DNA of 64,000 nt from Alsobacter soli (GCF_003004785.1 NZ_PVZS01000008.1:1-64000); one strand, 5' to 3'; counted from the stretch's first letter, positions 46,798-58,744 are shown. Notes: generated by a model from the letters alone, not told the origin. A program made the numbers and translations.

Positions 46798-48258
46798 TCA
46801 GGTCACCTCGATCCAGGTCGAGAGGCCCGTGTCCAGCCGCTCCAGGACCGTGGAGCCCAGCAGCCACCGGCCCTTGTTGTCGGCCACGAAGGCGATGCGG
46901 GACGTTTGGCCCTCCGGCACGATCACGGTGTCGAGCCAATACGGCTCCCAGCCGTCATCGAGCGGGTGCAGCAGCCGGAAGCTGTGCCCATGGAGGTGCA
47001 TCACCTGCGGGAAGCTTGTCCGGTTGGCGAGCGCCAGCACCACGGTGGAGCCGCGCTTGACAGATACGAGCGGCTTGGATGCGACTTTCTCGGCCGAGGT
47101 CGCCCCGCTGACGCCGTTGATGGTCCAGATCCGGGCCGGGTCGCCCGTGTAGGACGGCTTGCCGTCCGGCCCGAGCTTGGCGCCGCCCTCGATCGCGACG
47201 TCCGCGCGTTGCGCCTTCTGAAGCGGGATGGCGGGCGGCAGCCGGCCGTTCTCGCCGAGCGGCGCCAGCGGCGGCAGGGCCGGGCGTCGCCGCGACATGG
47301 GCTCGCCCTCGACCTTGACCTCCACAAGCGGCAGGCCCGAGCCGAGCATGGCGGTGACGGCCCCGCCCGAGCCCGCCTCGCCGGCCTCGAAGATCACGTC
47401 GTAGCGCGTGCCCGGGGCGAAGGGCAGGGTCGAGCGCAGCGGCTCGAAGGTGTCGGTGGGTTGACCGTCGATGGCCGACACATAGGCCTTCAGCCCGTCG
47501 AAGCGGATGCGCATCAGCCGCGCGTTGCACAGGTTGGCGAGCCGGATCCGCACCCGGGCGCCGGGCGGGACGGTGAGCTTCTGAGGAGCCCGCAGGCCGT
47601 TGACGGTGAGCACGTTGCCCAGCCGCCCGAAGCCGGAACGCTCCTCCACGCTCGTGAAGGAGTCCAGCTGATGCTCGTCGGTCAGGCGCCAGTCGTCGAC
47701 GGCGCACACGCGATCGATGTCGACGGGCTGCGCCCCGGATGCGTCTTCCACCACCACCACGCCCGCGAGCCCGCGCTCGGTCTGCTCGGCGGTCAGCCCC
47801 GGCGTCAGCGGGCGGTAGATGAAGGTGCCGGCGTCCGGCGGCGTGAAGGTGATCTCCGCGCTCGCGCCAGGCGCCACGGCCTCCTGGGTCAGTCCGGCCA
47901 CCCCGTCCATGTCGTTGGCGATCCGCATGCCGTGCCAGTGCACGGAAAGCGGCTGGGTGGCGCTGTTCACAAGCTTGGCCCGGAACGGCTCGTCCTTGCG
48001 GATGCGCAGCTCTGGCCCTGGGGTGCGGCCGCCGAAGCCCCAGATGTCCGTGGGCGCGCCGGGCTCAAGCTCGGCCACGGCCGGCTTGGCCTCGAGCAGG
48101 GCCGTGGGCAGGCCGTCCGCCTTGGTCGCGGCGCCCGCGGCCGGCGCGGCGGCCTGGGCCAGGAGGCGTGTCGAGGAGGCAGGCAGCACGAGCGCCGCCC
48201 CGGCGGCCTGCAGCAGGCCGCGGCGCGAAACGTGCAGCGAAGGAGGCGCTCCAATCAT
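46798..48258 (-). CDS. Multicopper-oxidase fold protein, copper ligands lost
   Basis: 486 residues with a Tat signal (SRRGLLQAAGAALVLP, about 11-26) and three cupredoxin domains. Of the four copper motifs, SVHWHG (105-110) and HLHGHSF (421-427) are kept. The second, normally W-x-H-x-H, reads TFIYRPLTPG (145-154), and the last, normally HCH-x3-H-x4-M, reads LLGSTVLERLDTGL (466-479). Type 1 copper and most of the trinuclear site therefore lack ligands, as in SufI/FtsP of E. coli. It is unlikely to be an oxidase; a periplasmic structural or division-linked role is possible. ATG 48258; the longer open frame covers the tRNA-Leu gene. Confidence 0.85.
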   Translation of the reverse strand: MIGAPPSLHVSRRGLLQAAGAALVLPASSTRLLAQAAAPAAGAATKADGLPTALLEAKPAVAELEPGAPTDIWGFGGRTPGPELRIRKDEPFRAKLVNSATQPLSVHWHGMRIANDMDGVAGLTQEAVAPGASAEITFTPPDAGTFIYRPLTPGLTAEQTERGLAGVVVVEDASGAQPVDIDRVCAVDDWRLTDEHQLDSFTSVEERSGFGRLGNVLTVNGLRAPQKLTVPPGARVRIRLANLCNARLMRIRFDGLKAYVSAIDGQPTDTFEPLRSTLPFAPGTRYDVIFEAGEAGSGGAVTAMLGSGLPLVEVKVEGEPMSRRRPALPPLAPLGENGRLPPAIPLQKAQRADVAIEGGAKLGPDGKPSYTGDPARIWTINGVSGATSAEKVASKPLVSVKRGSTVVLALANRTSFPQVMHLHGHSFRLLHPLDDGWEPYWLDTVIVPEGQTSRIAFVADNKGRWLLGSTVLERLDTGLSTWIEVT

Positions 48259-48470
48259 GAGCGAATACGGATCCCAGCCGAGGCGAAGCGCCCCAGCGCT
48301 CTTGTGCCATGCGTCGCGGCGAAGCGCGAGTGACCGTTTTGCGAAGGCTCGCTGGCGCACGGCGCCTTGCGGAGGATACGCCATCTTTTCGCTGGCGTCC
48401 GGGCGTTTGCATGGTATAGAGCCGCACCCGTCGGGGCATCTGCTCCGCGGTGGGGCGCGGTCGCCCTCAT

Positions 48471-48555
48471 GCGGGCGTGGCGGAACTGGTAGACGCGCTG
48501 GATTTAGGTTCCAGTGACGCAAGTCGTGTGGGTTCAAGTCCCTCCGCCCGCACCA
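48471..48555 (+). tRNA. tRNA-Leu (UAG)
   Basis: 85 bases with encoded CCA. Acceptor GCGGGCG pairs with CGCCCGC; anticodon stem CTGGA/TCCAG with loop TTTAGGT gives anticodon TAG; long variable arm as expected for leucine; GGTTCAAGTCC is the T arm. A weak promoter (-10 TATAGA at 48415-48420) lies upstream. Precedes tig. Confidence 0.95.
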
Positions 48556-48663
48556 GGTCGCCGCCAAACGCGCTTCGCAGCGCGGCTTGAGGAGGCGCCG
48601 TGGGCTCCGGCCCATGCTCCCGCGTACCCTTGCTCCAATTCACGCTCGAAGGCACGTCACGCT

Positions 48664-50127
48664 ATGCAGGTCACGGAAACACTCTCGGAGGGGTTGAAGC
48701 GCGAGTTCACCGTCGTTCTCCCGGCGAAGGATCTCGAGGAGCGCCTCACCAACGAGCTCGTCGGTCTCAAGGACAAGGTGCGCATCAACGGCTTCCGCCC
48801 CGGCAAGGTGCCGGTCGGCCACCTGCGCCGCGTCTACGGCCGCTCGGTGATGGCCGACGTGCTGCAGAACTTGGTCAACGAGACCAACCGCAAGATCGTC
48901 GAGGACCAGGGCCTGAAGCTCGCCCTCGAGCCGCAGATCGTCTTCCCCGAGAGCAAGGAAGAGGTCGAGGCGGCCATGGAGGCCAAGGGCGACCTGTCCT
49001 ACAAGGTCTCGCTCGAGGTGCTGCCCAAGTTCGAGATCCAGGACTTCGCCGGCCTGTCTGTCACCCGCGAGACCTACGAGGTCCCGGAGAGCGAGCTGCA
49101 GGAGGCGCTTGAGCGCCTGGCCCAGCAGAATCGCCAGTTCTCTTCGAAGGAGGAGGGCGCCAAGGCCGAGAAGGGCGACCGCGTGATCGTCGACTTCGTC
49201 GGCTCCATCGACGGCACGCCGTTCGAGGGCGGCGCCGGCACGGACGTCCCGGTCGACATCGGCTCCAACGGCTTCATCCCCGGATTCGAGGAGCAGCTGA
49301 TCGGCGCCGCCAAGGGCCAGGAGCTGACGATCACCGCCACGTTCCCGGCCGAGTACGGCGCGGCCCACCTCGCCGGCAAGGAGGCGCAGTTCGCCACCAC
49401 GGTGAAGGACGTGCAGGCGCCCCAGGCTGTCGAGATCAACGACGAGTTCGCCAAGCAGTTCGGCATGGAGAACCTCGACGCGCTCAAGACCGCGCTGACC
49501 GAGGCCATTTCCCGCGACTACACGGCCGTGTCCCGCCGCAAGCTGAAGCGCCAGCTGCTGGACGCGCTGGACGCCCAGTACGCGTTCGACCTGCCGCCGA
49601 GCCTGATGTCCCAGGAGTTCGACAATATCTGGCGCCAGGTCCAGGCCGACATGCAGCAGTCGGGCAAGACCTTCGCGGACGAGGACACCACGGAGGAGGA
49701 GGCTCGCGCCGAGTACGAGAAGATCGCGGCCCGCCGCGTCCGCCTCGGCCTCGTGCTCGCCGAGATCGGCGAGAAGGCGCAGGTGCAGGTGTCCGACGAG
49801 GAGGTCTCGCAGGCTCTCGTCGAGCGCGCCCGCCAGTTCCCCGGCCAGGAGCGCATGGTGTGGGACTTCTATCGGAAGAACCCGCAGGCGCTCGCCGAGA
49901 TCCGCGCCCCGATCTTCGAGGAGAAGGTCGTCGACCACATCCTGGGCTCCGCCAACGTGACCGAGAAGAAGGTCTCGAAGGAAGAGCTGATGGCTGAGGA
50001 CGAGGACGAGAAGCCGGCCGCTGCGGCGTCCGCGGAGGACAAGCCCAAGAAGGCCCGCGCCTCCAAGAAGAAGGCCGAGGCCGCCGAGCCGGCCTCCGAC
50101 ACGCCCCAGACCAACGCGTCGGAGTGA
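48664..50127 (+). CDS. tig: Trigger factor
   Basis: 487 residues. Ribosome-binding domain first with NGFRPGKVP (about 41-49, a close form of the G-F-R-x-G-x-x-P signature), then the FKBP-type PPIase domain (about 160-245), then the helical chaperone domain. The last 50 residues are lysine/alanine/glutamate-rich. Ribosome-bound chaperone for nascent chains. ATG 48664 matches the family start. First of the conserved tig-clpP-clpX-lon block. Confidence 0.96.
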   Translation: MQVTETLSEGLKREFTVVLPAKDLEERLTNELVGLKDKVRINGFRPGKVPVGHLRRVYGRSVMADVLQNLVNETNRKIVEDQGLKLALEPQIVFPESKEEVEAAMEAKGDLSYKVSLEVLPKFEIQDFAGLSVTRETYEVPESELQEALERLAQQNRQFSSKEEGAKAEKGDRVIVDFVGSIDGTPFEGGAGTDVPVDIGSNGFIPGFEEQLIGAAKGQELTITATFPAEYGAAHLAGKEAQFATTVKDVQAPQAVEINDEFAKQFGMENLDALKTALTEAISRDYTAVSRRKLKRQLLDALDAQYAFDLPPSLMSQEFDNIWRQVQADMQQSGKTFADEDTTEEEARAEYEKIAARRVRLGLVLAEIGEKAQVQVSDEEVSQALVERARQFPGQERMVWDFYRKNPQALAEIRAPIFEEKVVDHILGSANVTEKKVSKEELMAEDEDEKPAAAASAEDKPKKARASKKKAEAAEPASDTPQTNASE

Positions 50128-50141
50128 GGGTCCTCGACCCA

Positions 50142-50227
50142 CCGTCATTGCGAGCGCAGCGAAGCAATCCAGTCTGGCCCCAGGTCGCCCCTGGATTGCT
50201 TCGTCGCTTCGCTCCTCGCAAGGACGG
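50142..50227. repeat. Inverted-repeat family A element
   Basis: Left arm CCGTCATTGCGAGCGCAGCG plus AAGCAATCCAG, right arm CTGGATTGCTTCGTCGCTTC plus GCTCCTCGCAAGGACGG. It begins 14 bases after the tig stop. Confidence 0.85.
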
Positions 50228-50239
50228 CTACTGAAACGA

Positions 50240-50265
50240 CAGGCGGCCACACGGCCGCCTGTTTT
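50240..50265 (+). terminator. Rho-independent terminator of tig
   Basis: CAGGCGGCC, loop ACAC, GGCCGCCTG, then TTTT. Nine-pair stem downstream of the repeat; separates tig from clpP. Confidence 0.85.
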
Positions 50266-50393
50266 GCTGGTGAGGCTTCGTTCACTCCGTCCGCCGGCGC
50301 CCCTTTGCGCAGGCGGTTCGGGTCACTATGTTGGGATGCGTCGCCGGGTCCCCGGCGCGCCTTCCTTTACCCCTTTCCTTGAAGAGCACGGCC

Positions 50394-51023
50394 ATGCGCG
50401 ATCCGATCGAAGTCTACAACAACATGCTCGTGCCCATGGTCGTGGAGCAGTCCAACCGCGGCGAGCGCGCGTTCGACATCTATTCCCGCCTGCTGCGCGA
50501 GCGCGTGATCTTCCTGACCGGGCCGGTCGAGGACAACATGGCCTCCCTGGTGGTAGCCCAGCTGCTGTTCCTTGAATCCGAGAACCCGAAGAAGGAGATC
50601 TCGATCTACATCAACTCGCCCGGGGGCATCGTCACCTCGGGCCTGGCCATCTACGACACGATGCAGTTCATCCGCCCCGCGGTGTCGACGCTCTGCATTG
50701 GCCAGGCGGCCTCCATGGGCTCGCTCCTGCTGGCGGCCGGTGAGAAGGACATGCGCTTCGCGCTGCCGAACGCCCGCATCATGGTTCACCAGCCGTCCGG
50801 CGGCTACCAGGGCCAGGTGACGGACATCCTCATCCACGCCCGCGAGGTCGAGGGCCTGAAGCGCCGTCTCAACGAGATCTACGAGAAGCACACCGGCAAG
50901 GACTATAAGGCGATCGAGGAGGCCCTCGAGCGCGACAACTTCATGACCGCGGAGGGCGCAAAGGCCTTTGGCATCGTCGACCAGGTCATGGAGAAGCGGC
51001 CGGTGGACACCACGGCGGCCTGA
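50394..51023 (+). CDS. clpP: ATP-dependent Clp protease proteolytic subunit
   Basis: 209 residues. Catalytic serine in [10 protein letters not shown] (about 106), histidine in [11 protein letters not shown] (about 131), and aspartate near 180. It forms the 14-subunit barrel that works with ClpX or ClpA. ATG 50394 follows GAAGAGCACGGCC and matches the family start. Upstream of clpX, with a long gap of 417 bases. Confidence 0.96.
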   Translation: MRDPIEVYNNMLVPMVVEQSNRGERAFDIYSRLLRERVIFLTGPVEDNMASLVVAQLLFLESENPKKEISIYINSPGGIVTSGLAIYDTMQFIRPAVSTLCIGQAASMGSLLLAAGEKDMRFALPNARIMVHQPSGGYQGQVTDILIHAREVEGLKRRLNEIYEKHTGKDYKAIEEALERDNFMTAEGAKAFGIVDQVMEKRPVDTTAA

Positions 51024-51440
51024 GGCCCTTCAGGCGCGCCTGTTCTGTGCCGGAATGAGGCGGGCCGGGCGCCCGCCGAGAACCGCCGTGCAAGGACATA
51101 ACAGTCACATGCGCGACACAAGGGCGCGATTTCGCCTTTCGGGCGCATTGCGCGCTTGGCGCGCGCCCTCAAACTAACCGATGGAACAGACGGGCTTTTA
51201 CGCTGGTTTGTGTCCTGTGGTCGGCGTCCCGCATCCGGGATGCACGCTATTGATCCCCGGCGGGCGCCATGTTTGCATCGGCAGGCATGGTCCCGAATCC
51301 GACATGGTTCGGCGCCAGACGGGGATATGTCCCTGGGGTCACGGGGTGGCGGAACTACCGTTTCTTCACCTTGCGCCCCATAACCTGATCGAACGAGCCG
51401 CGCGGCTGCCGTCCGGCTCTCGATCGAGTGGAGGTTCGCC
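51024..51440. other. clpP-clpX intergenic stretch, no gene seen
   Basis: 417 bases with several short open frames but no convincing start, ribosome site or domain. It must contain the clpX leader. I compared it with the heat-shock consensus and saw no good match; the closest was CTTGGC-N17-CCGATG at 51155-51183, which I do not count. Confidence 0.5.
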
Positions 51441-52709
51441 ATGAGCAAAGTCGGCAGCGGTGATTCCAAGAGCACGCTGTACTGCTCGTTCTGCGGCAAG
51501 AGCCAGCACGAGGTCCGCAAACTCATCGCGGGTCCGACGGTGTTCATCTGCGACGAGTGCGTCGAGTTGTGCATGGACATCATCCGCGAGGAGAACAAGT
51601 CCTCGCTGGTGAAGTCCCGCGACGGGGTTCCGACCCCGAAGGAGATCCGCAAGGTTCTGGACGATTACGTCATCGGCCAGGATCACGCCAAGAAGGTGCT
51701 CTCCGTCGCCGTGCACAACCACTACAAGCGGTTGAACCACGCCACGAAGCACAATGACGTCGAGCTGGCCAAGTCCAACATCCTGCTCGTGGGCCCCACC
51801 GGCTCCGGCAAGACGCTGCTGGCCCAGACGCTGGCCCGCATCCTGGACGTGCCGTTCACGATGGCCGACGCCACGACCCTGACCGAAGCCGGTTACGTGG
51901 GCGAGGACGTCGAGAACATCATCCTCAAGCTGCTCCAGGCGTCCGACTACAACGTCGAGCGCGCCCAGCGCGGCATCGTTTATATCGACGAGATCGACAA
52001 GATCTCCCGCAAGTCGGACAACCCGTCCATCACGCGCGACGTGTCGGGCGAGGGCGTGCAGCAGGCCCTGCTGAAGATCATGGAAGGCACCGTCGCCTCC
52101 GTGCCTCCGCAGGGCGGCCGCAAGCATCCGCAGCAGGAGTTCCTGCAGGTCGACACCACGAACATCCTGTTCATCTGCGGCGGCGCCTTCGCCGGCCTCG
52201 AGCGGATCATCTCCGCCCGCGGCAAGGGCACGTCGATCGGTTTCGGCGCCAAGGTCGAGGCCCCGGACGACCGCCGCACCGGCGCGATCTTCCGCGAGGT
52301 CGAGCCTGAGGACCTGCTGAAGTTCGGCCTCATCCCCGAGTTCGTCGGCCGCCTGCCGGTGATCGCGACGCTCGAGGACCTCGACGAGCCCGCGCTGAAG
52401 AAGATCCTCACCGAGCCGAAGAACGCGCTTGTGAAGCAGTACGCCCGCCTCTTCGAGATGGAGGACGTGGAGCTCACCTTCGCGGACGAGGCGGTGTCGC
52501 TGATCGCCAAGAAGGCGATCGAGCGCAAGACGGGCGCCCGCGGCCTGCGCTCCATCATGGAGGGCATCCTGCTCGAGACGATGTACGACCTGCCCAGCCT
52601 CGAGGGCTGCGAACAGGTGGTGATCGGCCCCGAGGTCATCGAAGGCAAGGCTCGTCCGCTCTATATCTACTCGGACAAGGCCAACGAGCAGGCCGCCTCC
52701 AGCGCCTGA
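51441..52709 (+). CDS. clpX: ATP-dependent Clp protease ATPase subunit ClpX
   Basis: 422 residues. N-terminal zinc-binding domain [13 protein letters not shown]...ICDECVELC (four cysteines, about 14-42), then AAA+ with Walker A GPTGSGKT (about 116-123), Walker B VYIDEIDK, and pore loop near GYVGED. It unfolds substrates for ClpP. In alphaproteobacteria ClpXP degrades cell-cycle regulators such as CtrA, so it is of interest given the CtrA box at 14812. RBS GGAGG upstream. Confidence 0.97.
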   Translation: MSKVGSGDSKSTLYCSFCGKSQHEVRKLIAGPTVFICDECVELCMDIIREENKSSLVKSRDGVPTPKEIRKVLDDYVIGQDHAKKVLSVAVHNHYKRLNHATKHNDVELAKSNILLVGPTGSGKTLLAQTLARILDVPFTMADATTLTEAGYVGEDVENIILKLLQASDYNVERAQRGIVYIDEIDKISRKSDNPSITRDVSGEGVQQALLKIMEGTVASVPPQGGRKHPQQEFLQVDTTNILFICGGAFAGLERIISARGKGTSIGFGAKVEAPDDRRTGAIFREVEPEDLLKFGLIPEFVGRLPVIATLEDLDEPALKKILTEPKNALVKQYARLFEMEDVELTFADEAVSLIAKKAIERKTGARGLRSIMEGILLETMYDLPSLEGCEQVVIGPEVIEGKARPLYIYSDKANEQAASSA

Positions 52710-52758
52710 CGCCCAACCAGTCCTGGCGCTCCCCGCGGGCGCCAGGGCTCCCTTCCGG

Positions 52759-52787
52759 CTTGAAGATGGGCCGTTGCACAACCATCT
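52759..52787 (+). promoter_or_regulatory. Candidate heat-shock (RpoH) promoter of lon
   Basis: CTTGAA at 52759-52764, exactly 17 bases, then CCATCT at 52782-52787. The rhizobial RpoH pattern is CTTGAA-N17-CCANAT, so only one -10 base differs. It lies about 180 bases upstream of the lon ATG. Confidence 0.5.
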
Positions 52788-52967
52788 GATGGCTAACGAC
52801 AACAGCCGGTTCGCTCATGCCAAACAGGCCGTTTCCCGAGTGGGAAGCGGTTCTGGAGGAGCCGGGTGCGCCAGCGGCGATCGCAATCCCTCGCGCCGTC
52901 GCTTTCTCGTTCGCCGGGCTGCCCGTCGGGAGCCCTCGCGAGCGCACCAGAAAGGATGACCCCTTCT

Positions 52968-55394
<2,427 letters not shown>

Positions 55395-55430
55395 GTCACG
55401 ACCTTTTCCGCTGCAGGAACTGACATTTGA

Positions 55431-55463
55431 GGGCTCGCGAGCTTGCTCGCGGGCCCTTCTCTT
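55431..55463 (+). terminator. Terminator-like hairpin after lon
   Basis: GGGCTCGCGAGC, loop TTGC, TCGCGGGCCC, then TTCTCTT. The stem is nearly perfect; the T-run is interrupted. Located 37 bases after the lon stop. Confidence 0.7.
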
Positions 55464-55583
55464 ATAGAAAACCTAGAGAATCCCTCAGATTTTCGGCGAA
55501 CGGCGCTTGCGCCGGGGCGCCCGACCTGAAAAAACCCATCGGCGTCGTTCGAATCGACGCGAGAGATTTCAGAGGAGAAACCG

Positions 55584-55859
55584 ATGAACAAGGGCGATCT
55601 CGTCGCCGCCGTCGCGGAGCAGGCGGACCTCAACAAGAACCAGGCCGCTGCGGCTGTCGACGCTGTTCTCGATGCGATCACGAACACGCTGAAGAGCGGG
55701 ACGGAAGTTCGCCTCGTCGGCTTCGGCACCTTCCTCGTCACCGACCGTCCCGCCGGCGAGGCGCGCAACCCGCGCACGGGCGAGACCATCAAGACCAAGG
55801 CCTCCAAGGCTCCGAAGTTCAAGGCCGGCGCCGGCCTCAAGGCCGCCCTCAACGGCTGA
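55584..55859 (+). CDS. hup: DNA-binding protein HU
   Basis: 91 residues, a standard HU. Seen: MNKGDLVAAVAEQADLNKNQ at the start, GFGTFLVTDRPAGEARNP (the DNA-intercalating arm region with its RNP), and a lysine-rich end. Nucleoid architecture and DNA bending. RBS GAGGAG 7 bases upstream. Next after lon as in many alphaproteobacteria and other proteobacteria. Confidence 0.96.
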   Translation: MNKGDLVAAVAEQADLNKNQAAAAVDAVLDAITNTLKSGTEVRLVGFGTFLVTDRPAGEARNPRTGETIKTKASKAPKFKAGAGLKAALNG

Positions 55860-55892
55860 GGCGCGACGCGGCGCACGCGCGCCGCGCGTTCA

Positions 55893-55916
55893 GGGCCGGC
55901 CCTCTGCGGCCGGCCC
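55893..55916 (+). terminator. Hairpin after hup
   Basis: GGGCCGGC, loop CCTCTGCG, GCCGGCCC: perfect 8-pair stem 34 bases after the hup stop, but followed by GTTCCGTCTC, not a T-run. Could be a weak or Rho-assisted terminator. Confidence 0.4.
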
Positions 55917-56011
55917 GTTCCGTCTCGGCCGGCGCTTGCGCCCGCCGGGCGGGGTTGTCATAAGGGGCCGCCCACGCGGCGGCGCCTCCGGCGCGCCTGC
56001 GGCCGGTTCGG

Positions 56012-56087
56012 GGGCGGTTAGCTCAGTTGGTAGAGCGCCTCGTTTACACCGAGGATGTCGGGGGTTCGAGTCCCTCACCGCCCACCA
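56012..56087 (+). tRNA. tRNA-Val (UAC)
   Basis: 76 bases with encoded CCA. Acceptor GGGCGGT/ACCGCCC, D arm GCTCAGTTGGTAGAGC, anticodon stem CCTCG/CGAGG with loop TTTACAC (anticodon TAC), T arm GGGGGTTCGAGTCCCTC. All pairs fit. Confidence 0.96.
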
Positions 56088-56226
56088 TCGCCCGTCGTGA
56101 TCAGCGCCTCCGCCAAGGCCGCGCCAAGCTGCGCGGCGGCCCTGGCGCATGCGCGCCATGGGCCCGGTTGAGCCAGAGCATGGCGCTTTCCTCGCGCACC
56201 CTCCATGCTGGCCCTCGGGAGGCCGC

Positions 56227-58134
56227 ATGCAGTCCGTCCACGTCACCCGCGCCCTGTTCGCCGTCGCCGTGCTCGGCTTGGCCACAGGGTTGGTCCTGAC
56301 CCTGGTCGGGCGTCCGGAGCAGGCGAGCCTCGCCTGGGCGGCGGGAGCCGCAGTGGTGCTGGCGGGCCTCGTCGTCTCCATCGTGGTCAGCCTCTGGCGC
56401 GGCGAGTTCGGCCTCGACATCGTGGCGGCCCTGTCCATGACGGGGGCGCTCGTCCTTGGCGAGACGCTCGCCGCCGCCGTGGTGGCCCTGATGTACGCCG
56501 GCGGGTCCATGCTCGAGGCCTTCGCCGAGCGGCGGGCGGGGCGCGATATGACGGCGCTGCTCGCCCGTGCGCCCCGAAGCGCCTGGCGCCTTCGCGGCGG
56601 AAAGCTGGAGGAGGTTCCCCTTGGGTCGGTCGAGGCCGGCGACAGGCTGCTGGTGCGGCCTGGCGACGTCACGCCGGCCGACGGCGTCGTCGCCGATGGC
56701 GAGGCTCTCCTGGACCAATCCGCCATGACGGGCGAATCCCTGCCGGTCCGGGCGCCGACCGGCGCCGAGTTCGTCAGCGGCTGCGCCAACGCCGGAGGCG
56801 CCTTCGAGATGGTGGCGAGCCGCAGGCCCTCCGAGAGCGCCTATGCGGGCATCGTGCGCATGGTGTCGGCCGCCCAGCAGTCCCGGGCGCCCATGGCTCG
56901 CCTCGCCGACCGCTACGCCATGGCGTTCCTGGGGCTCACCGTGGCCCTGGCCGGGGGAACCTGGCTCGTCACCCATGACCCGGTCCGGATGCTGGCCGTG
57001 CTCGTCGTGGCGACGCCGTGCCCGCTGATCCTGGCGGTTCCTGTCGCCATCGTAGCCGGGATGTCCCGATGCGCCCGGGCCGGCGTGCTCATCAAGAACG
57101 CTGGCGTGCTCGAGCGCCTTTCCCGCGTCACGGCGCTGCTGTTCGACAAGACTGGCACGCTCACTGTCGGGACGCCCATGGTGGTGGGGATCGACGCCCA
57201 CGAGGATTTCACGCCGGACGAGATCCTCGCGGCCGCTGGCGCGCTCTCTCAGGGCTCGTCGCACGTGGTGTCCGCCGCCATCGCCGAGCATGCGCGCCGG
57301 CAGGGGCGCGCGCTGGCGCCGCCGCGGGCGGTATCGGAAGCGCACGGCGCGGGTCTGACCGGCGAGGTGCAGGGGCGGCGCGTGGCCGTCGGCGCCTATG
57401 ACCATGTGGCCGCCCATGCGGCCGATCGGTCCTGGGCCGAGTCGCGGCGCGCCCGGGGCGGCGAGCGCGGCATGACGGCCTATGTGGGAATCGGCGGCCG
57501 CGTAGCCGGGGCGATCACCCTGGCGGACGTGGTCCGCCCGGAGGCGGCGAGGGCGCTGGCGCGGCTGCGCCGAAGCGGCGTTTCCCGCATCGTGCTGGTC
57601 ACGGGCGACGCGCCCGCCGTGGCGAACGCCGCGGTCAAAGGCTTGCCCGTGGACCTGGTCATCGCCGGCGCGAGTCCGGCCGAGAAGGTGGACACGGTGC
57701 GCCGCGAGCATGGGCGCGGGACGACCGTCATGGTGGGCGACGGCGTCAACGACGCGCCGGCCCTCGCTGCGGCGGACGTGGGCGTCGCCATGGGAGCCCG
57801 CGGCGCGGCAGCCGCCTCGGAGGCGGCGGATGCGGTCATCCTGGTCGATGACCTCGACAGGCTGCCCTCGGCGATTCTCATCGCCCGCCATTCCCGTCGA
57901 ATCGCGCTGCAGAGCGTCTGGGCCGGCATGGGGCTCTCCCTGGCCGGCATGGTGGCCGCCAGTCTGGGCTACCTGAGTCCCCTTGAAGGGGCGCTCCTGC
58001 AGGAGGGCATCGACGTCGCGGTTATCGTTAACGCGCTCCGCGCCTTGCGGATTCAAGCGGAATCCAGGCCTGAGCCGCAGAGTGGCCGGACGGAGGAGGC
58101 CGCCGCTCCCCAGCCCGCGGCTCCCGGCGCGTGA
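56227..58134 (+). CDS. P1B-type heavy-metal ATPase, TPC class
   Basis: 635 residues. No N-terminal metal-binding domain; two helices then the usual P1B core. TGES at 168-171, phosphorylation motif DKTGT at 307-311, GDGVND near 530. The membrane metal motif is TPCPLILAVP (263-272), not CPC or SPC, and the conserved SEHP of P1B ATPases reads SSHVV (344-348). TPC(x)6P defines the little-known P1B-5 class, whose members often carry a C-terminal hemerythrin domain; this protein has none, only an alanine/proline-rich tail. Metal and direction of transport unknown. ATG 56227 has GGGAGG in front. Confidence 0.88.
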   Translation: MQSVHVTRALFAVAVLGLATGLVLTLVGRPEQASLAWAAGAAVVLAGLVVSIVVSLWRGEFGLDIVAALSMTGALVLGETLAAAVVALMYAGGSMLEAFAERRAGRDMTALLARAPRSAWRLRGGKLEEVPLGSVEAGDRLLVRPGDVTPADGVVADGEALLDQSAMTGESLPVRAPTGAEFVSGCANAGGAFEMVASRRPSESAYAGIVRMVSAAQQSRAPMARLADRYAMAFLGLTVALAGGTWLVTHDPVRMLAVLVVATPCPLILAVPVAIVAGMSRCARAGVLIKNAGVLERLSRVTALLFDKTGTLTVGTPMVVGIDAHEDFTPDEILAAAGALSQGSSHVVSAAIAEHARRQGRALAPPRAVSEAHGAGLTGEVQGRRVAVGAYDHVAAHAADRSWAESRRARGGERGMTAYVGIGGRVAGAITLADVVRPEAARALARLRRSGVSRIVLVTGDAPAVANAAVKGLPVDLVIAGASPAEKVDTVRREHGRGTTVMVGDGVNDAPALAAADVGVAMGARGAAAASEAADAVILVDDLDRLPSAILIARHSRRIALQSVWAGMGLSLAGMVAASLGYLSPLEGALLQEGIDVAVIVNALRALRIQAESRPEPQSGRTEEAAAPQPAAPGA

Positions 58135-58151
58135 AATTTGCGCCGAGGCTG

Positions 58152-58180
58152 TTGACAGGGGAGGGGGGCTCCCGTAGATC
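58152..58180 (+). promoter_or_regulatory. Promoter of tRNA-Asp
   Basis: TTGACA (perfect -35) at 58152-58157, 17-base spacer, TAGATC at 58175-58180, 40 bases upstream of the tRNA. Confidence 0.65.
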
Positions 58181-58219
58181 AGCGCCACCGCAGCGGACTG
58201 CTTCGACGGTTCGCCTCGC

Positions 58220-58296
<77 letters not shown>

Positions 58297-58496
58297 CTTT
58301 CCCTCTCAAGATCACATACATGGCCTCAGCTCGGGGATCCCCATCGAGGGAGGCTGGAGGACAGGTTCCGATTCCTGATCGGTTTCGGTTCTCGTCGTTT
58401 CGCCGTGTCTCCCGCCGGCCGAGTTGCGGCCTGCGAACCGCGCGCCGGGCGAAGCGTCCGGCGCGCGACAGCCTTCCCGAATGTGCTTTCCGCCAC

Positions 58497-58622
58497 ATCG
58501 TGGACATGCTGCGCGCCGGCGAAGTCTCGCTGGGCATCGCCATGAACAACCAACCGCACCACGACATTCACGTCGAAACCATCGGGCATGCCGATCTGGT
58601 GTGCCTCATGCCCGCATTATGA
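58497..58622 (+). pseudogene. LysR effector-domain remnant
   Basis: About 41 codons read IVDMLRAGEVSLGIAMNNQP, then HHDIHVETIGHADLVCLMPAL, and stop. This is the pattern of the central LysR effector domain (V..G..D.GIA ... L....LV.V.P). No start, DNA-binding domain or C-terminus is present, so it is a fragment of a lost regulator, 200 bases downstream of tRNA-Asp. The stretch 58297-58496 before it holds nothing I recognise. Confidence 0.55.
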
Positions 58623-58744
58623 GCTGGGCTGGGCGTGTCGCCCCATAGGCCGCGCTTATGGGGCGCCTCGATTCCCAACTTTGACGCGATCAGGTGGGAG
58701 CGGCAGCTTGCCAGCTCGGAATTCCGCGCGGCCTGGAGAAGGCG

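Noticed and set aside
46186-48333. 715-codon plus-strand frame across ndk and the oxidase-fold gene
   Set aside because: Antisense to two genes with strong family motifs.
38381-50227. CRISPR array suggested by repeated 30-40 base units
   Set aside because: Copies are kilobases apart, inverted within each unit, and not spaced regularly.
51155-51183. Heat-shock promoter candidate for clpX (CTTGGC-N17-CCGATG)
   Set aside because: Too many mismatches in both hexamers.
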